Below are positions 1 to 10,500 of a stretch of DNA of 64,000 bases, in pieces. The stretch lies in assembly GCA_020205615.1 (NCBI GenBank), contig CM035166.1:88403043-88467042 (forward strand), read 5' to 3'. Every line of letters starts with the position of its first letter. Position 1 is the stretch's first letter. The notes under the pieces are model-generated. The model ran no database searches. It saw only the letters and a list, made by a program, of their open reading frames with translations, and had not been told where the DNA came from. Made by a program: the position numbers and the translations under genes. The stretch comes from Panax quinquefolius. Taxonomy: Eukaryota; Streptophyta; Magnoliopsida; Apiales; Araliaceae.

Positions 1-1092
1 TGGGCCAAAGATAACTTTTACCACATCCATGAATTAATATTTCATTCTTTGAGACTCATTTCAATAATTAATCCATATCATCGAATCATCCCCGCACTAC
101 TACAGCCAAGGATATTCATTAGTATCACGACCACGAATTATCCATGCACCTTCTTGGCCAAGGATATTCGTGTTTTCAATTCTGATCATGATTATACCGA
201 ATAATCCGTGGTCATAATCATACTAAGTCTATCAATGCACTACTACCAAAGACGAGATGACTTTTACCACATCCAGAATTAATATTTCATTCACGAGACT
301 CAAATTTCAATAATTAATCCATATCATCGAATCATCCCCGCACTATGTGCCAAGGATATTCATTAGTATCACGACCACAAATTATCCATGCACTACTACC
401 AAAGATAATTGTGTATTCATTAGTATCACGACCACAAATTATTCAAGCACTACTACCAAAGATAATTGTGTATTCATTAAGTATCACAACCACAAATTAT
501 CCATGCACTACTACCAAAGATAATTGTGTATTCATTAGTATTACGACCACAAATTATCCATGCACTACTACCAAAGATAATCGTCGTATTCATTAGTATC
601 ACGACCACAAATTATCCATGCACTACTACCAAAGATAATCGTGTATTCATTAGTATCACGACCACAAATTATCCATGCACTACTACCAAAGATAATCGTG
701 TATTCATTAGTATCACGACCACAAATTATCCATGCACTACTACCAAAGATAATTGTGTATTCATTAGTATCACGACCACAAATTATCCATGCACTACTAC
801 CAAAGATAATTGTGTATTCATTAGTATCACGACCACAAATTATCCATGCACTACTACCAAAGATAATTGTGTATTCATTAGTATCACGACCACAAATTAT
901 CCATGCACTTTTACTACCAAAGATAATTGTGTTTTCAATTCTGGTTATGATTATACCGAACAATCCGGTCATAATCATACCAAGTCCATCTATGCACTCA
1001 CTGAGCCACAAGATGACTTTCAACATAATATAAACATGAGGATAATGATATAAAGAATCAATCAAATGAGATAAAGGATAAATATTAAACAT
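1..1092 (-). repeat. LTR-like fragment with internal duplications
   Basis: Noncoding sequence resembling, in minus orientation, the downstream part of the LTRs of elements A and B. Shared pieces include the AATCATCCCCGCACTA segment and the TATACCGAA...GGTCATAATCATAC segment (compare 4895-5100, and 8390-8590 in reverse complement). A block of roughly 240 bp is duplicated: 20-130 recurs at about 260-390. A 57-bp array follows. Upstream of about 1100 (LTR-wise) the similarity to the other LTRs stops. It may be the second LTR of minus-strand element B or a different subfamily; I cannot decide. Confidence 0.6.
361..940. repeat. 57-bp tandem array, about 10 copies
   Basis: A unit beginning CATTAGTATCACGACCACAA restarts at 361, 418, 475, 533, 591, 648, 705, 762, 819 and 876. 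Most spacings are 57 bp, two are 58. Because 57 is a multiple of three, all frames free of stops stay open, which gives long but meaningless ORFs on both strands. LTR A contains only one or two copies of the same unit (reverse complement near 8520 and 16025), so the array looks like a local expansion. Confidence 0.9.
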
Positions 1093-2261
1093 TTATAATA
1101 TAATTTATCCAGGATTCAAGAATATCCCCATGTTTTCAATCACTTAATAATCTCCTAATCTAATATCATTAATATTATAACAATATTTAAATCACTTCTT
1201 AAATTTATAAACAATTTATCTCAATTGTTTACGCTTTACCATATAATTTTAATCATTCAAAATGCCATACTCATAAGATATCATCACCAATTATCAAATC
1301 CCTCATCAAAAAAAATAAAAATATGCATATACTCTATATAGGATTCTCTAGCCATAAAATCCTATTTTCAACTTTGTTACTTCACATAACATATTTAACT
1401 CATATGTTCAGAATTAAACTATTTTCATGAAAAATACCAAATCAGTCCCAAAAATATTTTTTTTTCTGGGATTTAGCAAAATATAGTCCCATAATGAAAA
1501 TATATTTTTCTCGAAATTTTAAAATTCATTTACTATTTTTAAAAATCAATTTCTAATTAATTCCTTAAGAAATTAGCTACCTCAAGTTTAACTCCAAAAT
1601 TCCCAAATCTTGGCAGGACCTTACACATGTTAATGTGAGCTTCTAGTTTAAATTTCATGGTCATCGGAGTTATAGAACTCGTTATAGCGTTTTCATTTCG
1701 AAAAAACCTAAATATTGAAATAGTCATAACTTGCTCATTTTAAGTCAGAATGAGCTCATTTTTGGACAGGAGGTACTTTATACCATATAATTTCATTTCC
1801 CCAAAGGCCAGAACTTTTCTCATAATTTAAGTGGCCGAAACAGCCCCTTAAAGTTTCTGGGCAGTAGCATTTTCGAAATTTGTAGCTTTGGCCTCCTTTG
1901 CTAAAATCAGTCCACACAAAAATCTACAACACCTTTTCCAGTAATTCCACTTGGATTAGTTAGGTAACTCATAGATCTAACTCTAGGACTTGACCACACT
2001 CAAAAATTCAAAATATAATAAGAGATATAGTCAATTGAATTTCATGTTACGTTTTTCACCAAAATCTGATTTTCAACTCTTTGTGATTTCTAAGAAACTT
2101 TCATGTTTTCACATACTAACCAACATAACTCATCATAAAACTTACTAATACTTCATATACCCATGATTTTCATTATTCCAATGCTTTTATTATGACTTTC
2201 ATCATAAACCACGTAAACTGTTCATTTTAGTTGAAGAAATATTTGAGGGTTTAAGAAATGG
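1093..2261. other. AT-rich stretch, no gene seen
   Basis: No coding potential on either strand. On the minus strand a TGTAAGGTCC-like LTR start lies at about 1625, but no polypurine tract precedes it. Text such as the TATAACTCCGATGACCATG-type segment near 1650-1690 (minus) is reminiscent of long plant LTRs. Probably a fragment of another element whose partner lies outside the window. Confidence 0.4.
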
Positions 2262-2959
2262 GTTTTTGTACTGGGGTCAATACAAAATTTGATTTTACGT
2301 TCTAGGGTAGGCTAGGAAGTCTTCAAGAATACGCCAAGAAATTTATTAATGATAGAAATATCATTCAAAACTGTTACTCTCGTCCAAGACTTGGATAGTA
2401 CGTCACATTGATACCAACTGTGACTTTCTATCCCTTAACCTAGATAGCATCTCACAATGATACCTATAAACTTGCCATCTTCATTCACGACGTCGCCTAC
2501 TGAGAAAGTCCGCTTTGCATGCATTCTACACAAGGAAGTCAACAACGAAAGGATCGGGGCTCTTTACTTATGGCTTGATATGACAATGATTGACTTTAGT
2601 GGTTTGGTTGCTTTGAATTAAGTATAATGGTTGGTTAGGAATATGAAAGCTAACAACCTTACAAAAGAATAATGAGTTGTTAACCAATTGATTCCTAAAA
2701 TCACATCAAAGGCAAGTATTTTCAAAGAGATAATATCGACAGTAACGTGAAAGTGTTTATTTGAAACAACAAGATTAATAAGCAGTGGAGGTAACGAAGG
2801 TTCCTACTAACGAAGTTTCAACCAATAAGTCAAAGTTTAACTTCTTGAATCAAATTTAAACGTTGAACACAACTAGGTGAAATAAAAGAGTGGGTAGAAT
2901 CGGTATCTAACACAGTATAGACTTCGCAAGAGCTTATGATTAACTTACCCGTGATAATT
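2262..2959 (-). pseudogene. Protease and linker remnant of element B
   Basis: In reverse complement the 2560-2960 part follows the aspartic protease region of element A (10530-10925) almost word for word, including the segment coding for the conserved GIDWLTT-like loop. The active-site triplet is damaged. The 2270-2375 part matches the linker just before RT in A (10995-11105). No frame stays open for more than about 60 codons. The segment 2380-2560 between them has no counterpart at this place in A and is listed separately. Confidence 0.7.
2380..2560 (-). other. Extra ~180-bp cassette also found in element D
   Basis: Reverse complement reads from a CCTTTCGTTGTTGACTTCC-like start to a TGTGACGTACTATCCAAGTC-like end. 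A related segment lies in element D at about 21035-21180, but there it stands inside the RT region. It contains two imperfect copies of a GGTATCAATGTGAC-type unit. It is not gag, protease or RT sequence. Origin unknown. Confidence 0.45.
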
Positions 2960-4153
2960 TTATTCGTGTTCCTCGTCACGAGAAAAAAACGCTCTCTTAA
3001 ACCACTCGGCTTTGGTTTGTTCGGGGATGACCTTTGGTGCCTCCATCCTAGTTGAATTTGTCTTGATGAAATGACAAAATCGAGCTAAGTGACCTTCTCT
3101 TCCACAATTATAACATGCTTTGGACGGCATGGCGCAGTTCAGATCGGTGATGTGTCCCTCTCCTCCGCATTTGAAGCATATAATAGGTGGTCCTTCTCCT
3201 TCCTTAACAACAAGTGCTGGTGCTGACGTCTTTCCATCATTGTTGAATCTCCTTTTCTTGAAATGTCCATTCTTATTGTTTTGGCCCTGATTACCACCGA
3301 AGTGGTTACCATATCTCGCCTGTTGATTCCCTCCATGCTTGTTGTCACCGCTTCGATGACTACTCTCGCTGGTATTATAATTTTGCCGGCTACTTTCTTT
3401 TAGTTGGGTTGACTCGTTATCGCGCTCCACTAATTGAGCCTTATTTACAACATCTGAATAAAAACACAGTTTATGAGAAATAAGATGTTGACGTATCTCT
3501 CGCTTCAAACCTCTTAAAAACATTCGCGCCATTCTCTCTTCATTATCTACCAAGTGGGACGAATCGCGATAACTCCGCAAACTTTGCCTCAGACACGACA
3601 CACGGCCATATTGTTTTGTTCCAACTTGATAAACTCCACCTCCTTCATGTGGCGTAATACTTTGGAAAGTATTTGTCGTTGAAACAACTCTGGAACTTCT
3701 CCCAAGATATCTTGAAGACAAAGAAGTTGAGTACGTTTACCGATTCCCACCGATGTCTGCGCTCTCTCCGCAACATAAAGGCGTGCAAAGGAACCTTTTG
3801 CTCCTCGGAGCATCCCAAGACATCAAATATCTTGTAATCTGCTTTATCCATGCTTCCGCCGAGAAGTGGTTTTGGCTCTCCCTTAAACTCCGGTGGTCCC
3901 GGCTCCTTGAATTATTTAGCGGATGACCGCCGAGAGTTTTCGTGTTTCCACCTACGTTTTGGATGTGAGTCGCTTTACCGATGTTGCATGAATTCTAAAA
4001 ACCTCTTAAACGCACCGTCGTTAGTCAATTGATCGGTGTTGTTGTTTACGGAGGATTATCGCCATCCTGTTGTACATTATCCTCGATTATTGATCCGTGG
4101 AGAATCAACAGGTCTCGTGCTCCATTGCTATTCTCAACATTCTCGGATGCCAT
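2960..4153 (-). pseudogene. gag of element B (capsid and zinc knuckles), broken
   Basis: The minus-strand ATG at 4153 corresponds to the gag start of element A (MASENVENS-like N terminus). The order is N-terminal linker, then a retrotransposon-gag capsid domain with the IFDVLGCSEEQKVPLHAF segment (3851-3645). A frameshift near 3720 leads into a 253-codon frame down to 2960. That frame carries the capsid C-terminal part, a Gly/Asn/Arg-rich linker, and two CCHC knuckles: CFKCGGEGH (the second half is altered, so the final Cys spacing is wrong) and CYNCGREGHLARFC. Gag would package RNA in the cytoplasm. At least two frameshifts make it nonfunctional. Confidence 0.85.
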
Positions 4154-4333
4154 TTTCAAACACCGCCACAAAATAAGGGTTAATTAACATATCACATATT
4201 ATCCCTATACTCGATCGACCAATTAAATACCAAATAAACTTAGGTAAATAAATTTAGGTAGGTCATACTAGCGAAGGAATTCCGTCTCTCCCTCCTAGTA
4301 CTATTCTCACATCTTAGCGAGGATCATATCCTA

Positions 4334-4349
4334 AGCTCGATACCTAACC
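4334..4349 (-). promoter_or_regulatory. Primer binding site of element B
   Basis: Reverse complement is GGTTAGGTATCGAGC, directly downstream (minus) of the LTR end. It is a degraded form of the TGGTATC(A/G)AGC primer site that pairs with the 3' end of initiator tRNA-Met. Confidence 0.65.
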
Positions 4350-4350
4350 G

Positions 4351-6770
4351 CGACGCGCCCAAAATTAGGTATATCGTCACCCATCTTGGGTCGCCACTTA
4401 CATGGTACATAAATTCAAATACAACTTACTAACCTAACTATCGTGTACAATCGACATAAAGCGTGAGTTTGAATACAAATATTGTCTACTAGATATTATA
4501 CAAACTCAAAAGGAGTCCTCATTACAACTATTATCACACTATTTCACGAGAATAGTGAGGACTACTAATGCTATCCTACGGACCATTACTCGCTCGTTCC
4601 CGACTCGTCCCAAATTTATGTTCTCATTTCAAGAAGAATAAACGGTGAAAGAAAGGTGAGCTCAACTAGCCCAAGAAGAAATATTATGACTAAGATAATG
4701 CGTAATAAATTATCATTAGCCTTCAACAAATGTTAAACCGATAAAATACAATAGACAACCGGTTTAAGCTGCAATGAATAAGCAATCCATTAAAAGAGTC
4801 AAGTAGAGAATAAAGTCTACTATCTTTTAGGTTTTAAAAGGTTTTCATCAATTTTTATCACGAGACTCGACTTAATAAATAAACCACCACATCTAATCAT
4901 CCCCGCATTACCTGGCCAAGGATTTTCATCAAATTATCAATGGTCATGACTATACCGAATCACCCTCGGTCATAATCATACCAAAAACTATCCATCACGT
5001 GCATTTACAGCCATCGAGTACTTTTGTCACATCATTTATATCAAGTCATGATTATACCGAATGATCCTCGGTCATAATCATACTAAGTTCATCTATGCAC
5101 GTAAGCCAAAGATAACATAATATAACATGAGGATGATGACAATGACATAATAATTCAATAAAACAAGTTCAAGAATTATTTAATCCATGAATTATTAACG
5201 CCCAAATTGTCAACATGATCTTTGTTTTCGTGAGAGTAAAATTCAAGAATGATCGAAGAATATTTCCATGAAAAGATCTTTGGATGAAACGCAAATATCA
5301 AGGATATTCTACTAATTTCATGGAGTATAGAAGTCAAAGTTTTAAGCAACTGGGTATAATAAAGAATGGAATAACAAAAGAAATCACCATGCATGCGGAT
5401 TGCTTTGCATAGACAAAAGTTATTCCAACAGAATAATAATAACGGAACTTGGTCGGTGAAATTTTGCAAGCGGGATGTTCCAATGAGAATAATAAAGATG
5501 GAACGGATCCGGTGTAAAACACACAGATAGGATATTCCAATGTAATGATAAAGGCGGAACCGTGTCGGTGTAAAACACATGCATGGATGTTCAAATGAAT
5601 AATAATAAAGAGCGGAACCAGTCCTGTAAAACACATGAGACAGGATGTTCCAAAGAATAATAGAAGAATGTCACCAAGTATAGGGTAAAATCAAGCATTA
5701 TACAAAGTTATTCCAATGTAATAATAAGCAATGGAATAACATAAGGATTTCACCAAGTATAGGGTATGCCTGGCATGATACAAAGTTATGTATAGGGTAT
5801 GCCACTTTTACAAAAGTTATTCCAATGTAATAAAAATGAATGGAATAATGTAAGTTCTCTTCAAGAAGAAAAGAATAACACCCCTTCTTACCGTAAAAAG
5901 AACTGAATATAGAAGTAGTGAAGTAGCGTAATACTCTTCTTCTTTCTATAACTTTTCTCTATAGCTTTCTCTATAATTTCTCTCTCTAGAGTTTCAATGA
6001 ATTCGTAAGAAAATAATGAAGGAATGAGCTTTATTTATAGGAAAATGGAATGCATAGTAACTAATCCATGAAGCGGTCCAGATTGATTTACTTTAACTGA
6101 CGGTCCATATTTAAAGAAAAATCTTTTAAATAAAATATAATATATTCTATTTATATAAAACATTTTACTATGCAAATACTATGCAATACTATGCAAAACA
6201 CTATGCAAAACACTATGCAACACTATGCATAATAAAATATAATATATTCTATTTATAGAATAACTTTAATAAAGTATTCTATTTTATATAAAAAGATGTT
6301 TCGCTTTTATTACGTTAATAATACGAATAAAACAAAACGTCATTATCGCTATAATAATTCATATTATTAATCGACAATAATGGAATCAAACTGGTGACTT
6401 TCACATAAGCATCAATAATCAATACAGGTGTGCTACTTATGCAACCACACGACATCGTGCATTTTACTACCGAGTAGTTCAACAAGAACTACGGTAAAAC
6501 TCCGCCGTTATTTCAATAAAATATTTTTGTCGTTTTCTCAATCCGGCAATAATTACATTTGTAGGGTCCACCAATGATTGAGTAGTTATTTAATATTCCC
6601 CGCTAAACCGAATATTCCCCACCAATCGAATATAATATAACCACTTGCATACTTTGCAAAATTTATAAATACTACCCACAACTATAATATTATCTCAAAT
6701 TCACACCATAATATTAAAAATTATTTCGACAAAATTTAAATCTTTATTGATAAAAAAACTGGGTCTCACA
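4351..6770 (-). repeat. LTR of element B (5' LTR, minus strand)
   Basis: About 2.42 kb from TGTGAGACCC (at 6770) to a degraded GCGTCGCG end (4351), followed by the primer site. Landmarks in minus order: a TATA box (CCTATAAATAAAG, 6041-6029), a 5' splice-like site ACG|GTAAGAAGG at 5891, a block of about 58-60-bp repeats carrying GGAACATCC and TGTGTTTTACA (5640-5400), then the segment shared with 1-1092. Apparent ORFs in this LTR at 5176-5636 are repeat artefacts. Confidence 0.85.
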
Positions 6771-9127
6771 TACGATGTATGGCGTGGTTGCATAGTAGCA
6801 CACTGCAGATTGATTATTGATGCTTACGTGAGAAGTCACTCACCTATGCTCATTATTACTACGATAATTGATTTGCATCATATCTCTTATATTATTGATT
6901 CAATTATTGTCACAAGATCATCATCGTATAATATGTTATAGTATTAAATCAATAATTGAGACGACAAGTTATAAATGATTAATAATTGTTGAAAGATTAA
7001 ATATGTGTTGATGAAAATAAAATGATTTGTGGTAAGTTTGATTATTTTATGGGGGCTCATATGTCATCATCTAAAAGTCTCTTCAATAATAGTAATTACC
7101 TTAAATCAATAGTAAATTACCTTCGTCAATAGTAATTACCCTTGTGAATAGTATTTATCTTCGTCAATAGTAATTACCTTCATCAATAGTAATTACCCTT
7201 GTGAATAGTATTTACCTTCGTCAATAGTAATTACCTTCGTCAATAGTAATTACCCTTGTGAATAGTAATTACCTTCGTTAATAGTAATTACCTTTACCAG
7301 ACGTCGAACCACTTGTCGTTTCACATTACATGCGTCGAACCACTTGTCGTTTCACATTACAGGCGTCAAACCACTTTTCTTTTCACATCATTAGTCGTCA
7401 AGCCACTTGCATTTTCACACACGGTGAAAAGTGCTAAGCTAGAAATCTTCTATAAATAGAGGCCTAGGGCTTCATTATTTTCACTTAATTCATTCAAGCT
7501 ATAGAGAGAGAAAGTATATAGAGAATAAGAGAGAAAGAAGAAGAGTATTTTGTTACTACACCTTCTGCGAAGATTCAATCTCTACCAAAAGTAAGGGGTG
7601 TTATTCTTTCTTATTCATGAAGAGAACTCGTTGTTATTCCATTGCTTATTATTCATTTGGAATAACTTTGTATACGTGGTTTACCCTATACTTGGTGACA
7701 TTCTTCTATTATTCTCGTTGGAACATCCATCTGTGTGTTTTACACCGGACCGGGTTCTGTCTTTATTATTATTCGTTGGAACATCCTCGTCTCGTGTGTT
7801 TTACACCGGACTGGTTAAAATCTTTATTATTATTACCGTTGGAACATCCTGTCTCGTGTGTTTTACAGGACCGGGTTCCGCTCTTTATTATTATTCTGTT
7901 GGAACATCCCGCTCTGCGTGTGTTTTACGCCGACCGGGTTCCATTCTTTATTATTCTCATTGGAACATCCCATCAATGCGCGTTTTTACGGACTGGTTCC
8001 GTTATTTATTATTCTCGTTGGAATAACTTCGCCTGTATGCGTGTCTATCGCATGCATGGTGATTTCTTTTGTTATTCTATTCTTTATTATACCCAATTGG
8101 TTAAAACTTTGACTTCTATACTCCATGAAATTAGTGGAATATCCTTGATATTTGCGTTTCATCCGAGATCTTTCATGGAAATATTCTTCCGATCATTCTT
8201 GAATTTTACTCTACAAAACAAAGATCATGTTGATAATTTGGACGTTAATAATTCTCGGATAAAATAATTCTTGGACTTGTTTTATTGAATTCTTATATCA
8301 TTGTCATCATCCTCATGTTTATATTATGTTGAAAGTCATCGTGGCCTGTAGTGCATAGATGGACTTGGTATGATTATGACCGAGAGACTATTCGATTGTA
8401 ATCATGACCATAATGTTACAAATGATGTGATAAAAATCCTCGATGGTCAGTAGTGCATTGGTGGACGATTGTTGGCATGATCATGACCATTAATGAATAC
8501 ACAAATATTCTCGCCCGTAGTGTATGAATAATTGTGGTCGTTATACTAAAGAATATCCTCGTCAGAGTAGTGCGGGGTGATTCGATGATGTGGAATATTT
8601 ATTAAAGTCGAGTCTCATTTATAACAAATGATGAAAAACCTTTAAAACCTTAAAGATAGTAGATTTTATTTTCTACTTGACTCTTTTAATGGATTGCTTA
8701 TTCACCGCAGCTTAAACCGGGTTGTCTATTGTATTTTATCGTTTAACATTGTCAAGACTATTGATAATTTATTCGCATTATCTTAGTCATAATATTTCTT
8801 ATCGGGCTAGTTGAGCTCACCCTTTCTTTCTTTCACCGTTCTCTCTTGTGAAATGAGAATATAGCCGGGACTTAGCCTGGGAAACGCAGTGATGGTCCTC
8901 AAGATAGCATTAGTAGTCCTCACTATTACGTGAAGTAGTATGATAATAATTGTAATGAGGACTTTTTTTGAGTTTGTATAATATCTAGTAGATTTATATT
9001 TGTATTTAAACTCACGCTTTATGTCGTATTGCATACCTACAGTTATGTTAATAAGTTGTTTTAAATTCGTACCATGTAAGTGGCGACCCAAGATGGGTGA
9101 TGTATACCTAATTTTGGGGGCGCCACA
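6771..9127 (+). repeat. 5' LTR of element A, lacking its first ~315 bp
   Basis: Matches 14282-16634 of the 3' LTR. The TGGCGTGGTTGCATAGTAGC segment begins at 6780 here and at 14291 in the 3' copy, which is 324 bp inside that LTR. Contents in order: an array of about 19-bp units of AATAGTAATTACCTTCGTC type (7087-7295), a CCACTTGTCGTTTCACATTA doublet (7311-7360), the TATA box, a purine-rich leader, a 5' splice-like site at 7591, six units of about 60 bp starting near GGAACATCC (7720, 7778, 7841, 7901, 7961, 8019), then the conserved LTR tail ending GCGCCACA. ORFs at 7598-8267 come from the 60-bp repeats and are not genes. Confidence 0.9.
7451..7460 (+). promoter_or_regulatory. TATA box of LTR A
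   Basis: TATAAATAGA, a near-ideal plant TATA box. The same motif lies at 14972 in the 3' LTR and in D (minus, 18871-18884 and 24612-24625). Transcription should start about 30 bp downstream and pass the GTAAGG splice-donor-like site at 7591. Confidence 0.75.
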
Positions 9128-9128
9128 G

Positions 9129-9140
9129 TTGGTATCGAGC
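9129..9140 (+). promoter_or_regulatory. Primer binding site of element A
   Basis: TTGGTATCGAGC begins two bases after the LTR end. It resembles the plant initiator tRNA-Met complement TGGTATCAGAGC with one base missing. Confidence 0.75.
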
Positions 9141-9314
9141 TTTAGGATATGATCCTCGGCTAAGATGTGAGAATAGTACTAGGAGAGGAGAGAGGGGAAT
9201 ACCTCGCTTAGTATGACCTACCTAAGTTTATGTGCTATTTTATTGGTTGGTCGGAAGATAGGGATAATTTGTTACATGTCAATTAACCTTTTGTTTTGTG
9301 GCGAGATCTCGAAA

Positions 9315-10500
9315 ATGACATCCGAGAATGTTGAGAATAGCAATGGGAGCGCAGCAATCGTTGATTCACCACATATCAATAATCGAGGATAATGTGCATC
9401 GAAGGCATACAATCCTCACGCAAACAACAACACCGACCAAATGATGAATGATCAAATGTTCAGAGGCTTTATGCAATTTATGCAACAAAGAAAGTAGAGA
9501 GCGACTCTCGCCCAAAACGTAGGTGGAAACACGGAAAACTCTCAAGGCCACCGCTAAACAATTCAAGGAGCCGGGACCACCGGGAGTTTAAGGAGAGCCA
9601 AAACCACTTCAAGGAAGCATGGATAAAGCAGATTACCAAGATATTTGATGTCTTGGGATGCTCCGAGGAGCAAAAGGTTCCCTTTACGCCTTTTATGTTG
9701 CTGGAGAGAGCAGATTATAGAGGGAATCCAGAAACGACTCAACCCGTCAGATCAAGATATCTTGGGAGAAGTTCCAGAGTCGTTTCAACGACAAATACTT
9801 TCCGAAAGTATTCGTCACATGAAGGAGGTGGAGTTTATCAAGTTGGAACAAAACAATACGACCGTGTCGCAATACGAGGCAAAATTCATGAGTTATCACG
9901 GCCATCGTCCCACTGGTGGATAATGAAAGAGAGAATGGCGCGAATGTTTTTAAGAGGTTTGAAGCGGAGATACGCCAACATCTTATTTCTCATAAACCGT
10001 GTTTGTATTCGGATGTTGTAAATAGGGCTCGATTAGTGGAACGCGATAATGAGTCAACGCAACTAAAAGAGAGCAAATTTGCAAAATTATAATACCAACG
10101 AGAGTAGTCATCAAGCAAAGGACAACAAGCGTGGAGGGAATCAATGGGCCGAGATATGGTAACCACTTTGGTGGTAATCGGGGCTAAAACAATAAGAATG
10201 GACATTTCAAGAAACGGAGATTCAACAATGATGGAAAGACGTCCAAGACCAAAGACCCATCGTTAAGGAAGGAGAAAGACCACCTATCATATGCTTCAAA
10301 TGCGAGGAGAGGGACACATCACCAAACCACGCCATGCCGTCCAAAGCATGCTATAATTGTGGAAGAGAAGGTCACTTAGCTCGATTTTGTTGCCATCAAG
10401 ACAAATTCAAACTAGGATGGAGGCACCAAAGGCCATCCCGTGAAAAAATTCAAAACCAGAGAGCAAGGGAGGAAGCGTTTGTTGTGACCTCCCAAAGAGC
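9315..10500 (+). pseudogene. gag of element A, broken
   Basis: The ATG at 9315 lies 188 bp after the LTR and has the same N terminus as gag of B. The capsid region is recognisable at 9617-9925 (IFDVLGCSEEQKVPF, then FQRQILSESIRHMKEVEF, then LEQNNTTVSQYEAKF). The first zinc knuckle region is shortened by a deletion near 10300. The second, CYNCGREGHLARFC, lies at 10349-10391 and has one base changed spacing after it. Stops occur at 9391 and 9496, and there are frameshifts near 9735, 9900 and 10070. Structural protein of the virus-like particle, now nonfunctional. Confidence 0.85.

Larger units (their letters stand above)
2262..6770 (-). mobile_element. Ty3/gypsy element B, truncated, minus strand
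   Basis: Read on the minus strand: LTR (6770 to 4351), primer site, gag, protease, then an abrupt end in the protease-RT linker near 2262. RT, RNase H, integrase and chromodomain are absent. Gag and LTR match element A to the right, so A and B are one family in opposite orientation. The LTR terminus TGTGAGACCC (reverse complement of 6761-6770) lies exactly at the truncated start of LTR A, consistent with B having inserted into the 5' LTR of A. Confidence 0.8.

Noticed and set aside
361..940. CRISPR-like array
   Set aside because: Units are direct tandem repeats with no variable spacers, in a plant LTR.
345..1092. Three overlapping long ORFs on both strands
   Set aside because: They are open only because the 57-bp tandem unit is a multiple of three; the protein is a 19-residue repeat on each strand.
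1612..1640. LTR border at 1625 (TGTAAGGTCC, minus)
   Set aside because: No polypurine tract or primer site adjoins it and no partner copy is visible, so I did not call an LTR end.
5176..8267. ORFs at 5176-5636 and 7598-8267
   Set aside because: They read through 58-60-bp LTR repeats; hydrophobic, repetitive and not conserved between LTR copies.
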